From positions 292,641 to 356,640 of the forward strand of contig JAQENU010000003.1 in NCBI GenBank assembly GCA_027676805.1: a DNA stretch of 64,000 bases, written 5' to 3'. Position 1 is the first letter of the stretch. Every line of letters begins with the position of its first letter. The notes below the pieces were generated by a model. The model did no database searches, was not told where the DNA came from, and saw only the letters and a program-made list of their open reading frames with translations. Positions 8,690 through 17,167 of this stretch are shown piece by piece. The translations under genes and the position numbers were made by a program. This DNA is from Coprobacillaceae bacterium UN01-12pH3A (GTDB taxonomy: Bacteria > Bacillota_I > Bacilli_A > Erysipelotrichales > Coprobacillaceae).

Positions 8690-10330
8690 TTAAAGTATAT
8701 CCTTTAAAATTATTTGAATATACTGTCGATTTTGGTATTCATTGATCGCAATTTGACCAATGACAGAACGTTTTTCTCCTTCATTCACCTGTTCGATTAA
8801 AGCTCCGCAGTTAAAACAGATCGCATCAAAGCTTACATGCTCCTTGATACAGCTGATCTTTAAATGTTTGCCGCCGCTGAGCACATTCTTTCTTGCTACT
8901 AAAACATCCTCGATGCAGAAGACGGGTTCTTCATTGCAAGTACCAAAAGGCTCCAGCAAACGTAAAGAGGCAACATTTTTCAAGGTAATATCTTCTTCAT
9001 CTAAAACGATGCATTCTTTATTTTCTTCTTGAAAATCTGTCTGCTCCACTGCATTTTTTATTTTTTCATAGAAAGACGGGATGCAGTCAAATTTAACTGT
9101 GAAGCCGGCTGCCAGCGCATGTCCGCCATAAAACAGCAGATCATCACTGGCTGTCTCTAAAAATTCATTTAATTTAAAGCCCCCAAGTGAACGGGCTGAT
9201 CCTTTATAGACATTATTGGTTTCATCATAATTCATTAAAAAACTGACTTTGTTGTATTCTTTCGTAAATTTACCGGCTAATAAGCCAATTAATCCTTCAT
9301 GAACCGGCTGTTCATACAAGAAGATAAAATCATCTTCTGGCTTCATCTCTTCTTTAAGCATCCCATATAACTGATTGGTCATAGTCTGTCTTTTAGAATT
9401 GATTGCTTTTGCCTTACTAGCAAAAGCTTGCAGGAAAGACATCTCTGAAGGATTCGGGTGTTCCCCCATCATAAAATATTTGACACAGTTAGCCGGATTG
9501 ACTTCCTCTGGCAAACGTCCAAACGAATTCACTTTTGGTGCTAAATTAAAGCCGATTGAAGTCGAACTGTAGACAGGGTTATCCCCTAAAAGCAGATCGA
9601 TTGCCGGAAAGTGACATTCTTTCATCAGCATCAGTGCTTTCTTAACCATCGCTTTGTTTTCATCGACTAATGGCATCATATCACTGATTGTCGTGATCGC
9701 TGCGAGACAGTATAAATAGCGGTCATGCTTTCCTAACAGGCGATACGCTAATTTATAAGCGACAACACCGCCGGAAATCTCTTTAAAAGGATAAGCGGGA
9801 GACAGCTTTGTATGTAAGAAAGCATAAGCATTAGGCAGATCATCGCTGAAAGCATGATGATCCGTCACAATCACATCAATCCCTAATTCATTTGCCAAAT
9901 CGATGGCCTCCATCGCTTTGATCCCATTATCTACAGTGATAATTAAAGTATACCCTTTTTCATGCATTTGTTGCACTCTGGCTTCATTTAATCCGTATCC
10001 GTCAACAAAACGATTGGGGATATGATAGCCGACATCTTTTCCCAGCATCTTAAAAGCCTTCACTAGAATCGTTGTTGCCAAGATCCCATCACAGTCATAG
10101 TCTCCATAAATACAGATCGATTCGTCCTGTTCGATGGCTTCTAAGATACGTTCGATCACTTCCTGACTTTCCGCAAATAATTCATAATCATGAAAAACCA
10201 TCTTGCCTAACTGTTTGATTTGCTCTTGATTCATCTGGCGCTGATCAAGTACCTTGCTTAACAGGCTGTTTGTCTGATAAAGGTCTTGATAGTGTCGATA
10301 GTTTTCACTTCTAAATTTTTTCCATTCCAT
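8690..10330 (-). CDS. recJ: Single-strand DNA exonuclease RecJ
   Basis: DHH-family 5'-3' ssDNA exonuclease, 546 aa, used in recombination and mismatch/base-excision repair. N-terminal DHH motifs: [21 protein letters not shown] and [10 protein letters not shown]. The DHHA1 motif is [11 protein letters not shown] near residue 400, and an OB-like C-terminal domain follows. It is shorter than Bacillus RecJ (~790 aa), missing the extra C-terminal extension, similar to compact RecJ forms. The ATG at 10330 has GGAGG 7 nt upstream; the in-frame TTG at 10342 is unlikely. A transcription terminator sits immediately upstream, so expression may depend on read-through. Confidence 0.95.
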   Translation of the reverse strand: MEWKKFRSENYRHYQDLYQTNSLLSKVLDQRQMNQEQIKQLGKMVFHDYELFAESQEVIERILEAIEQDESICIYGDYDCDGILATTILVKAFKMLGKDVGYHIPNRFVDGYGLNEARVQQMHEKGYTLIITVDNGIKAMEAIDLANELGIDVIVTDHHAFSDDLPNAYAFLHTKLSPAYPFKEISGGVVAYKLAYRLLGKHDRYLYCLAAITTISDMMPLVDENKAMVKKALMLMKECHFPAIDLLLGDNPVYSSTSIGFNLAPKVNSFGRLPEEVNPANCVKYFMMGEHPNPSEMSFLQAFASKAKAINSKRQTMTNQLYGMLKEEMKPEDDFIFLYEQPVHEGLIGLLAGKFTKEYNKVSFLMNYDETNNVYKGSARSLGGFKLNEFLETASDDLLFYGGHALAAGFTVKFDCIPSFYEKIKNAVEQTDFQEENKECIVLDEEDITLKNVASLRLLEPFGTCNEEPVFCIEDVLVARKNVLSGGKHLKISCIKEHVSFDAICFNCGALIEQVNEGEKRSVIGQIAINEYQNRQYIQIILKDIL

Positions 10331-10340
10331 ATTTTCCTCC

Positions 10341-10371
10341 AAAAAAAATAGCTGATTTTACTCAGCTATTT
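10341..10371 (-). terminator. Terminator between the comN-like gene and recJ
   Basis: A perfect 10-bp stem AAATAGCTGA / TCAGCTATTT (10346-10355 with 10362-10371) with eight T residues on the minus strand. The T-run directly abuts the recJ ribosome site GGAGG, and the stem covers the stop of the upstream gene. Confidence 0.85.
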
Positions 10372-10647
10372 CGCAATTAAATCCATAAAATCATCAATTT
10401 TTAAAGTGGCTGCATCCTGAATCGCCTTACGACTCATATATTCAAATATCTGGGCAGAACTAACTGCAAAAACATCATCTACCAAATCACATGTTTCCAG
10501 TCTTTTTTTCGCTTTCCATTTGATTGAAAAAAGATAATCCTTAATTTGGCTCTTATCAATCGATTTTATATTTTCTTTTCTAAATTCTCTAACCTTCAAT
10601 GCCAGTAGAACATCCAAATCTTCGATTTGCTTTTCTGACAAAATCAT
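10366..10647 (-). CDS. ComN-like post-transcriptional regulator family protein
   Basis: 93 aa. It resembles the small Bacillota family typified by Bacillus ComN/YrzD (post-transcriptional regulator domain): a Trp-rich helical core (DYLFSIKWKAKKR) followed by the pattern DVFAVSSAQIFEYMS and AATLKIDDFMDLI. Bacillus ComN affects mRNA location and stability of comE; whether that function holds here is unknown. Gene position between a spoVB-like gene and recJ fits the Bacillus order. The ATG at 10647 has GTGGTGG 8 nt upstream; a GTG at 10668 is an alternative start. Confidence 0.6.
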   Translation of the reverse strand: MILSEKQIEDLDVLLALKVREFRKENIKSIDKSQIKDYLFSIKWKAKKRLETCDLVDDVFAVSSAQIFEYMSRKAIQDAATLKIDDFMDLIAK

Positions 10648-10777
10648 TTTTAAAACCACCACTTTCACTCACTAAACTCTTATAAAAGATATTATAAATG
10701 ATATTTCGACATATGGAAAGGTTTATTTTCGTTAGTTTATGATTTGATTATAAAAAGCGACCATTATTCCTATGCTT

Positions 10778-11242
10778 TTACTTCATATCTTCTTGGAAAC
10801 TTTTGCAAATTGCCCAGAGTTGATCGACAAAATTTAAAGAAGCAGTATAATACGTCTGATTGCTGTAGGTAAGGGGAATGCTTTTTGATGCCATATAACA
10901 TACCGTTCCCACAATATAAGAATCTTCTTGCCAAAAGAGCTGCAAGTGATAGTAGCGTCCAAAATAATAAGCGGAAAATTCTAGGATTAAATCATAGCCC
11001 TCATTGCTGTCTGCTTTGGAAAGGTCCCCTTCTTTTACTTCTAAGTTAAATTGATCAATTTGATAGTGTTGTTCATTCACCATATCATTCACCCATACTT
11101 GATTAGCAGAATGAAGATTTAAGATAGTCTCAGAAATACTGACTCTTAAAAAGCGGACTTTTCCTTCTATTGAACAGCCGCTGATTATGAAAGTGAGTAT
11201 AAGAAGAACAATCACAGGATATTTCCAATGTCTTTTCTTCAT
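10778..11242 (-). CDS. Putative lipoprotein, unknown function
   Basis: 154 aa with a short basic N-terminus, a hydrophobic stretch and a lipobox-like FIISGC, so it is predicted to be lipid-anchored outside the membrane after cleavage before Cys. The rest is acidic and rich in aromatic residues with no family that I recognise. The ATG at 11242 has GGAGGG 6 nt upstream; the longer form from 11272 lacks a ribosome site. It is monocistronic, divergent from the flippase gene. Confidence 0.65.
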   Translation of the reverse strand: MKKRHWKYPVIVLLILTFIISGCSIEGKVRFLRVSISETILNLHSANQVWVNDMVNEQHYQIDQFNLEVKEGDLSKADSNEGYDLILEFSAYYFGRYYHLQLFWQEDSYIVGTVCYMASKSIPLTYSNQTYYTASLNFVDQLWAICKSFQEDMK

Positions 11243-11445
11243 AATATTCCCTCCCTCGTCAATTCTTTTCATAAACAGTCTTTATTTTTCTTAATTCTAT
11301 CTTATCACAGCTTACAAGACTTTTAAATGCTTCTAACATCATAAGGGATTGTCTTTTTATTCGTCTTTCTCACGTATATTTAATTATAAAGACGAATACC
11401 TATGTAATGTATCTTTTACAATCATACGGAAAGGTGGTCCTCACT

Positions 11446-11475
11446 ATGTACCAAAACACAGGTCTTGCTTTATGA
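11446..11475 (+). CDS. Nine-residue leader peptide upstream of the flippase
   Basis: ATG at 11446 begins MYQNTGLAL and stops at TGA 11473-11475. It has a strong ribosome site (GGAAAGGTGG, 8 nt spacing), and its stop overlaps the flippase start as ATGA. The flippase ATG itself has only a weak AGGT upstream, so translation is probably coupled. No homologue is recognised; the call rests on the ribosome site and overlap only. Confidence 0.4.
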   Translation: MYQNTGLAL

Positions 11476-12752
11476 AAAAGAAAACAATTCAAGCTTTTTT
11501 TATTTTATCCTTTACGGCTGCTCTTTCAAAAATCTTTAATATCATTAACCGAATCATTTTATCCCGTCTGTTAGGCGGTGAAGGATTTGGTCTTTATATG
11601 CTCATCATGCCAACCTTAGGATTATGGATTACATTGTCCCAGCTTAGCATTCCTAGTGCTATTTTTAAACTGATTGCCGATCCGCAGTACAAGAATAAGA
11701 AAGTGATGACCACCGGTTTTTTAATTACAACCATTACCACTTGTTTGATGATGCTGCTGTTTACGATCTTTTCTCCTTTTATTGCCACCAACATGCTTAA
11801 AAATGCAGACACCCTGCTGCCGCTTAAATCATTAATTCTCTTTATTCCGTTAACCAGTTTAAGTGCGGTCATTAAAAATTACTTTTTAGGCAAGCAGCAG
11901 CATAAGGTGATTGCTAAGACACAGATTACCGAAGAAGTATCACGTTTGGCTTTTACGATTGCCTTTTTAATGATCTTTACTGATTACTCAATGCCCATTT
12001 TAGTTACCTTGGCATTTGTCGCGATGAGTTTAGGTGAGCTTGCTTCACTCCTGCATCTCCTCTTTTATGTCAAGCCAAGAAGGAAAAAAGAAATGTTTGA
12101 TTTCAGTGAGCCTCATTTATACTATGATTTTTTCAGAATCAGTTTACCGATGACCGGAAGCCGTCTGCTTCATTCTGTTGCCGGCTTTTTAGAACCAATC
12201 ATCATTACTACTATTTTATTATCGATTGGCTACCAATCCACCCAGATTCAGGTCGAATACGGAATGATGAGCGGGTATGTCATGAGTTTAATTACGATTC
12301 CCACCTTTTTCACCACTGTTATTTACCGTATCCTATTGCCGATCTTTTTAGAACATTTAGATAACCGCAGAACAACTCTAAAGTATTTATATACCGGTTT
12401 GTTTGTCTGTTTTTTAATTGCTTTGCCATTTACCTTTATTTTCTACTTTTTCCCTCAGCAATGCCTGTCTTTACTTTATAATACCACTTCCGGCTGGCAA
12501 TATTTAAAATATCTCAGTATTCCCTTTATTTTATTCTATCTGCAAACTCCACTAAGTGCCCTGCTTCAGGCTTTGGATAAAAATAAAACAATGTTTTATA
12601 TCAGCGTTGCCGAATGTGTTATGGAAGTCATTTTACTCATTGTTTTAACACCACAGTTCAAGATTTTAGCTATGGGAATCACGTTATTGATTGGTATCTG
12701 CATTACTTTAATTTTAAGTGCATGGAATGTCTATCGCGCTTTGTTTCAATAA
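11472..12752 (+). CDS. SpoVB/MurJ-type polysaccharide/lipid flippase
   Basis: MOP-superfamily multi-spanning membrane protein, 426 aa, with about 12-14 predicted helices and the family opening ALSKIFNIINRIILSRLLG followed by GEGFGLYMLIMP. These proteins move undecaprenyl-linked oligosaccharides or lipid II across the membrane. The neighbours match the spoVB locus in Bacillus, so a peptidoglycan-precursor or spore-cortex role is likely, but substrate cannot be read. I start at ATG 11472 because residues upstream of it in the longer ORF are not membrane-like, and because of coupling to the 9-codon leader. Confidence 0.85.
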   Translation: MKKKTIQAFFILSFTAALSKIFNIINRIILSRLLGGEGFGLYMLIMPTLGLWITLSQLSIPSAIFKLIADPQYKNKKVMTTGFLITTITTCLMMLLFTIFSPFIATNMLKNADTLLPLKSLILFIPLTSLSAVIKNYFLGKQQHKVIAKTQITEEVSRLAFTIAFLMIFTDYSMPILVTLAFVAMSLGELASLLHLLFYVKPRRKKEMFDFSEPHLYYDFFRISLPMTGSRLLHSVAGFLEPIIITTILLSIGYQSTQIQVEYGMMSGYVMSLITIPTFFTTVIYRILLPIFLEHLDNRRTTLKYLYTGLFVCFLIALPFTFIFYFFPQQCLSLLYNTTSGWQYLKYLSIPFILFYLQTPLSALLQALDKNKTMFYISVAECVMEVILLIVLTPQFKILAMGITLLIGICITLILSAWNVYRALFQ

Positions 12753-12780
12753 AAAAACAGGCACTTCTTTGTACCTGTAA
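12752..12780. terminator. Convergent terminator between flippase and DUF421 gene
   Basis: Imperfect stem ACAGGcAC...GTaCCTGT with seven T residues on the minus strand (serving the DUF421 gene). On the plus strand the following run is weaker (AATTTC), so it mainly ends the minus-strand transcript. Confidence 0.6.
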
Positions 12781-12809
12781 TTTCATTAACCTTGGCATAA
12801 ACCTAACCT

Positions 12810-13442
12810 TTATTTCATAATAAAGAATAGGCGTTCCTTTTCAACCACACAATAAAATACATCGTGATAATCTTGAACATGGTGACGCTTTAATTCATTG
12901 ACTAACCAGTTTTCATCTTTATTTAAAGTCGTTAAAACATCTTTGATGATTTCCCCATCAATAATCACGGGTTCCGGATGCGCAACCTGACAATCTTTTT
13001 TAAGTAAGGTTGACAAAGTTCCGTTTGTCTCTAAGATGGCAAACTCAACTTCTGAGATACTGCCGATCTGCTGTTGTCTTAACTGCTGACATAAGGCATC
13101 AACATTATATTTAAGCTTACGCATCATTTTCTGATTCACTTTTCCATTCGTGATAATATAGGACGGTGTTCCATCTAAAAAATCTCTCAATTTCTTACTT
13201 GTCATAGATAAAGAAGAACTAATTTTATCAAGGATCACCAAAGATAATGTCGCAATGACCGAATCTACCATTTCCGGCAAAGTCTCATCAAAGGACATCG
13301 TCATTAGTTCTGCGATAATTAAAAAGACGACAAAATCAAAAACAGAAAGCTGACTAAACTCTTTCTTTCCTAAAAATCGCAGTAAACAAATTAAATACAC
13401 ATAAACAAAAATACTCTTTAATATAATAATTATATATTCCAT
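12810..13442 (-). CDS. DUF421 membrane protein (YrbG-like)
   Basis: 210 aa. Three N-terminal membrane helices (from MEYIIIILKSIF) are followed by a soluble domain containing the DUF421 hallmark LCQQLRQQQIGSISEVEFAILETNG and a preceding DGTPSYIITNGKVNQKMMRKL stretch. DUF421 family proteins include Bacillus YetF and YrbG; their role is poorly defined. The start at 13442 is chosen because GGGGTG lies upstream and the first helix begins there; a longer frame to 13583 runs antisense through the next gene and is rejected. It starts only 25 bp from the divergent yrzE-like gene. Confidence 0.85.
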   Translation of the reverse strand: MEYIIIILKSIFVYVYLICLLRFLGKKEFSQLSVFDFVVFLIIAELMTMSFDETLPEMVDSVIATLSLVILDKISSSLSMTSKKLRDFLDGTPSYIITNGKVNQKMMRKLKYNVDALCQQLRQQQIGSISEVEFAILETNGTLSTLLKKDCQVAHPEPVIIDGEIIKDVLTTLNKDENWLVNELKRHHVQDYHDVFYCVVEKERLFFIMK

Positions 13443-13467
13443 TGGCACACCCCTAAGGAGGATCGTT

Positions 13468-13815
13468 ATGAAAAAATACTTGACCCCATATCTTTTTACT
13501 TTAACATTTATTTTTGGATTATTTATGATCATATCACTACTGATGGTGACGATTACGTATCTCTTGCCATTAAGCAGCGCCACTTATAATATGATCATCT
13601 TAGTGACGTCTTATATTGTTATTATTGCCGGAAGTTATCTGTTTATTCACTTTGTACCATCAAAGCCGCTGATTCATACTGTTGTGTTTGGCATTATTTA
13701 TCTGATTATCAGTTATTTGGCTTGTAATGGTGTCAGCAGCTTATTGCATTTATTTTTAAAACCGGTCGTATTTATATTATGTTGTGTCATTTGGAGTGTA
13801 TTTAGTAAAGAGTAA
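13468..13815 (+). CDS. YrzE-like small membrane protein (TIGR04086 type)
   Basis: 115 aa, four predicted membrane helices covering nearly the whole sequence, matching in size and position the YrzE family located beside yrbG and spoVB in Bacillus. Function is unknown in the family. An AAGGAGG site lies 7 nt before the ATG. The identification leans on topology plus gene neighbourhood, since the sequence itself has few diagnostic residues. Confidence 0.65.
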   Translation: MKKYLTPYLFTLTFIFGLFMIISLLMVTITYLLPLSSATYNMIILVTSYIVIIAGSYLFIHFVPSKPLIHTVVFGIIYLIISYLACNGVSSLLHLFLKPVVFILCCVIWSVFSKE

Positions 13816-13822
13816 ACAAAAA

Positions 13823-13846
13823 GAGCAGATCACTGCTCATTTTTTT
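13823..13846 (+). terminator. Terminator after the yrzE-like gene
   Basis: Perfect stem GAGCAG / CTGCTC (13823-13828 with 13833-13838), loop ATCA, followed by seven T residues. Confidence 0.85.
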
Positions 13847-13887
13847 ATAGAATATAGACAGCTTATCGTCTAATATATTAAGTCAAT

Positions 13888-13930
13888 AAAAAACCTCCTA
13901 ACTGCTCCATATACAGGATTCATCAGAAGG
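13888..13930 (-). terminator. Second hairpin downstream of the 6S-like RNA
   Basis: On the minus strand CCTTCTGA (13923-13930) pairs, with two wobbles, with TTAGGAGG (13894-13901), followed by six T residues (13888-13893). It is probably a back-up terminator behind the structured RNA, or the end of a second short transcript. Confidence 0.5.
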
Positions 13931-13950
13931 CTAATATATATAAATAAAAA

Positions 13951-14128
13951 AAGAAGTAGGTTATTACTTCACAAGACAGAACAAACAATATAAGTGCGAA
14001 TAGGTTTGGGAAAAGAATAAGTTTTTAAGTGTCATTAGGTATAAAATAAGGGTAATCATTACAATTACTATGAAGACTCTTTTCCCTTAGAGTTATGAAT
14101 TGTCTTATAAAATAAATGCCTACTTCTT
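13951..14128 (-). ncRNA. ssrS: Probable 6S RNA (178 nt)
   Basis: No ORF, but nested complementarity folds the whole stretch into one rod. The closing stem of 10 bp is AAGAAGTAGG (13951-13960) with CCTACTTCTT (14119-14128). An inner stem AAGACA/TGTCTT pairs 13973-13978 with 14101-14106, and a 9-bp stem GGGAAAAGA/TCTTTTCCC pairs 14008-14016 with 14078-14086. Between the last two lies a central bubble of 14 nt on one side and 29 nt on the other. Long rod plus central bubble is the 6S hallmark, mimicking an open promoter for RNA polymerase. Minus orientation is set by the promoter at 14135-14163 and the T-run after 13951. The region near aspS, recJ and rel also fits 6S loci in some Bacillota. Family membership is by structure only. 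Confidence 0.6.
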
Positions 14129-14134
14129 GACTAC

Positions 14135-14163
14135 GATAATATCATCATATTTTCGATAACTCA
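14135..14163 (-). promoter_or_regulatory. Promoter of the 6S-like RNA
   Basis: Minus strand TTGAGT, 17-bp spacer, TATTAT, placing the start at about 14128, exactly where the closing stem begins. Confidence 0.7.
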
Positions 14164-14371
14164 ACACTCTAGAGACCCGTTGCAACAGGAAATGCAAAAA
14201 CCGTCGAATTAAAAAGTAAAAAGAATGATTTTATCTTTCACTAAAAAATAGGATATTTTTTAAGAAACTTTTTTTATAAATTCTCGCTTACTTATTTATT
14301 CTCTTTCTTTATAAAAATTACTTAACTTTTTTCATTATTTTAATAAAAAAGGGTATTATATTCAATACCCT
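14164..14371. other. AT-rich intergenic stretch
   Basis: Between the 6S-like promoter and the first regulator gene. A short hairpin AGGGTATT...AATACCCT with flanking A/T runs at 14345-14373 may terminate the regulator transcript on the minus strand. I see nothing else in it. Confidence 0.5.
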
Positions 14372-15598
14372 CTACCCATTTTGCAATTTTTTACGATAAT
14401 AATCTGCATTTTTACTATCTTGATGATATTCATAATGCTCAATCAGAAATTTATAAATGTTATTTCTGCTGTCAACATGCATTGTTGTTTCATGTTTCTT
14501 CAAGCAATACAACAGCTTTTGCTCAGCCTTCAAACTATATTTCTTATTCAGCATTAATTCCAGCCAGTCAATTAAATACTCAAATGAAATATCTGTTTTT
14601 TTAGCTGTTCTCGCCTTGACTAAATATTTACGACTACGACTTCTATATCCAAGTTTAAAGCTACACAGAGCTGACATAAAATATAAATCATCATCGCTAT
14701 CATATTTCTCTGCCAACAAATAATATTCTACAGCTTTATCATAATTTTTTAGTAAATAATGACTCCACGCCAAATTTCTGTAAAGGATATAATCGTATAT
14801 ATGCACCTGCATTTGTTCACCATACTGTAAAGTATTAGAGTCTAATAAAATTGCTTCATGAACTTGTCCATTTAATCTCACAAAATTAGCTTTAGTAATA
14901 TTCAAAGCTATCAATCGTATCCAATTATTAGTTTTATTTGAAAAAAATATTGCACTATCTAATGTTGTTAATGCTGCATTTTTATTGCCCAAACAAATAT
15001 TTGTAATGGCCTTTAAATGTAGTAAATATGCTTCCAGATAGTCTTCATAGTTATATGTACTTTCAATATATTCACATAATTGTAAAGCCTTTTTGTATTC
15101 TTTATTATGATATAAATAATTTACTTTACAGATTGCATAAATTGTTTGTTTATCTTTACTAAACATAGTTATTAAGGAATCAAAAATTTTAAAATATTTA
15201 TCAACAAATTTGCGATCTATATTTTTAGCTGAACAAATGCAAAATTTCAAAAGCATTAATACAGGATATGATATAGATTTGCTAGCGTCAGCACATAGTT
15301 GATCTAATTGATTATATGAAAACTCATCAAACAATTTATAATAAAGTAACATCTTAATTAATTTTCTAAACTGACGATCTATTAACTTCATATCTTGATT
15401 ATCGTTATGAAAATTAATAGAGAATCGCTTCTCTAATAATTCCTCATTATCTTCAGAAACCATTATTTTGCCATTCTCTATTCTACTCATATTACTTTTG
15501 CTCATCATTAGCTCTTTAGCCAATTGACCTACAGTTAATCCGCTTTCCTTTCTTTTAAAAATTATCAGTAAGCGTTCATCTGTATTAAAGTTCCGCAT
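14372..15598 (-). CDS. HTH-TPR regulator A (RRNPP/NprR-like)
   Basis: 408 aa cytoplasmic DNA-binding regulator. Residues ~8-50 form an XRE-type helix-turn-helix (GLTVGQLAKELMMSKSNMSR then IENGKIMVSEDN). The remainder is all-helical with tetratricopeptide-like repeats (for example AYLLHLKAITNICLGNKNAAL and YRNLAWSHYLLKNYDKAVEY). This layout and length match peptide-sensing RRNPP regulators such as NprR and PlcR, which bind short secreted peptides re-imported into the cell. The start ATG overlaps the stop of the upstream mini-protein gene as TAATG, so the two are co-translated. It is strongly similar to regulator B at 15929-17167. Peptide sensing is an inference; no ligand is shown. Confidence 0.8.
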   Translation of the reverse strand: MRNFNTDERLLIIFKRKESGLTVGQLAKELMMSKSNMSRIENGKIMVSEDNEELLEKRFSINFHNDNQDMKLIDRQFRKLIKMLLYYKLFDEFSYNQLDQLCADASKSISYPVLMLLKFCICSAKNIDRKFVDKYFKIFDSLITMFSKDKQTIYAICKVNYLYHNKEYKKALQLCEYIESTYNYEDYLEAYLLHLKAITNICLGNKNAALTTLDSAIFFSNKTNNWIRLIALNITKANFVRLNGQVHEAILLDSNTLQYGEQMQVHIYDYILYRNLAWSHYLLKNYDKAVEYYLLAEKYDSDDDLYFMSALCSFKLGYRSRSRKYLVKARTAKKTDISFEYLIDWLELMLNKKYSLKAEQKLLYCLKKHETTMHVDSRNNIYKFLIEHYEYHQDSKNADYYRKKLQNG

Positions 15599-15792
15599 TA
15601 TGCAGTTGGACCTTCTCCACCATTAATGTATGGTTTTGCATCATGAGAATGTGTACAACCATTTTTTGTTACTTCATTGTAACCACATTCAGCATCATGC
15701 TGATGATCACATGGCACTCCGCTAATTGCGTTAAAGGAACACATTCCTAACACTAAAATAGATACTCCTAAACTTGTCAATAATTTTTTCAT
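15598..15792 (-). CDS. Exported Cys/His mini-protein 1
   Basis: 64 aa: MKKLLTSLGV start, hydrophobic core to about residue 17 ending LGMC, then a ~40-residue tail with CDHQHDAECGYNE and CTHSHD. The CxHxH pattern recurs in all five paralogues. The C-terminus GGEGPTA differs from the others and the fourth cysteine of the family is missing. The hydrophobic N-terminus suggests export; LGMC is not a proper lipobox because Gly/Ala/Ser is expected before Cys. AGGAGG precedes the ATG. It overlaps regulator A by TAATG and is preceded by the conserved promoter box. The role as signal precursor or metal-binding effector is an inference. Confidence 0.75.
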   Translation of the reverse strand: MKKLLTSLGVSILVLGMCSFNAISGVPCDHQHDAECGYNEVTKNGCTHSHDAKPYINGGEGPTA

Positions 15793-15821
15793 TTTTCATC
15801 CTCCTAACTATTTACGACTAG

Positions 15822-15867
15822 ATTATATATTATTCATCAACTTTTTTCTACACCAGATTTTAGAAAC
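15822..15867 (-). promoter_or_regulatory. Promoter and conserved box of mini-protein 1
   Basis: Minus strand -10 TATAAT (15822-15827), 17 bp, -35 TAGAAA (15845-15850), and the shared upstream box running to GTTTCTA (15861-15867). The same arrangement precedes the paralogous genes. Confidence 0.65.
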
Positions 15868-15928
15868 ATTGCTTTGTGCAACAAAATTTTAAATATACCC
15901 TATTTTTCTCGATTTTTAGTTACTAAAA

Positions 15929-17167
15929 CTAATCATCCGTATCCATATATCTTAGCTTACTCTCAAATTCTTTTACTTTATCAAAATTATTATGAAAAGT
16001 ATAATGCTCTATTAACAATCTACAAATATTATTTCTACTATCAATATGCATTTTATTTCCCATTTTTTTCAAACAATAGAGTAACTTATTTTCAGCTTTA
16101 ATACTGTATCTTTTATTTAAAGTTAATTCGAGCCAATCAATTAAATAAGGAAAAGCAATACCTGCATTTTTAGTTTTTCGTCCTTTAATTATGTAATTTT
16201 TACATTGTTTTCTTAAACCCAAACGATATGAGCATAGCCCAGCTATAAAACAAATATCATCATCTAAACCAATTTTTTCGGCTTCTTGATAATACTTTAA
16301 TGCACTTTCATAATTATTAAGCAGATAATATGTCCAGCCTCGATTTTTAAGTAACGTATAGTCATAAATATGAATATGATTAGTTTTAGCATATTCTAAA
16401 TTTTTATTGTTCTCTACTAAAGCCTCTTTATACTTTCCTCGTAACCGGAGACTATTTCCTTTTAAGATGTTTAATGCTACTAATCGAGGAGAATTTCCAA
16501 TAGATGCTGACAATTCAATTGCTCTATTTATCGATCTAACAGTCAAATCTTGATCACCTAAACAAATATATATCATTGATTTAACATGATAGATATAGGA
16601 ATCCAATAATGGCTCAGGATTATAATTTTCTTCTACGAACATGCATAAACTAAGTGATTTATTGTAATCTTTATTAAAGTACAAAAAACTTATTTTACTA
16701 ATATAAAATATTTTCTGAAGTGAGGGTTCGAGTAAATCTATTATGCTATCAAAGATCGCAATATACTTAGTTACAAATTTCCATTCCATATATTTTACAG
16801 AATAAACTAGAAGTCTTAATAATATATGTACAGGATAAGCTACTGATTGCAATACATATTGATTAACATTATCGACCTGATTGCGAGAATAATCATCAAA
16901 AAGTTTATAAAATATCAATAATTCAGTAACCTTATTTAATTTCTCTAATGTTAAATGATAATATTTATCTTCTAAAGAAAAATTGATAGAGAAACGGTTC
17001 TCTAACAGTTCCCTATTATCTTCCGAAACCATTATTTTACCGTTCTCTATCCTACTAAGATTACTTTTACTCATATGGAGTTCATCTGCTACTTGTCCTA
17101 CAGTTAACCCCAGTTCTTTTCGTTTAAACGTTACCAGACGGCGTTCATTTAAATTGAATTTTTCCAT
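15929..17167 (-). CDS. HTH-TPR regulator B (RRNPP/NprR-like)
   Basis: 412 aa paralogue of regulator A, colinear throughout. The N-terminal XRE helix-turn-helix is ERRLVTFKRKELGLTVGQVA plus ELHMSKSNLSRIENGK. Helical TPR-like repeats follow, including IYDYTLLKNRGWTYYLLNNY and ESALKYYQEAEK. It should bind DNA and possibly a peptide ligand in the cytoplasm. Its start overlaps mini-protein 2 as TAATG. The HTH recognition helix (SKSNLSR) is nearly identical to regulator A, so both may bind the same box upstream of the mini-protein genes. No transmembrane segment or enzymatic motif is present. Confidence 0.8.
   Translation of the reverse strand: MEKFNLNERRLVTFKRKELGLTVGQVADELHMSKSNLSRIENGKIMVSEDNRELLENRFSINFSLEDKYYHLTLEKLNKVTELLIFYKLFDDYSRNQVDNVNQYVLQSVAYPVHILLRLLVYSVKYMEWKFVTKYIAIFDSIIDLLEPSLQKIFYISKISFLYFNKDYNKSLSLCMFVEENYNPEPLLDSYIYHVKSMIYICLGDQDLTVRSINRAIELSASIGNSPRLVALNILKGNSLRLRGKYKEALVENNKNLEYAKTNHIHIYDYTLLKNRGWTYYLLNNYESALKYYQEAEKIGLDDDICFIAGLCSYRLGLRKQCKNYIIKGRKTKNAGIAFPYLIDWLELTLNKRYSIKAENKLLYCLKKMGNKMHIDSRNNICRLLIEHYTFHNNFDKVKEFESKLRYMDTDD

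Noticed and set aside
12810-13583. Long form of the DUF421 ORF (257 aa)
   Set aside because: The extra 47 codons run antisense through the yrzE-like gene and lack a membrane-like start; the ribosome site and first helix fit ATG 13442.
14372-17167. Phage AimR-type arbitrium system
   Set aside because: No phage genes nearby, and the precursor is much larger than AimP; only the TPR-receptor logic is shared.
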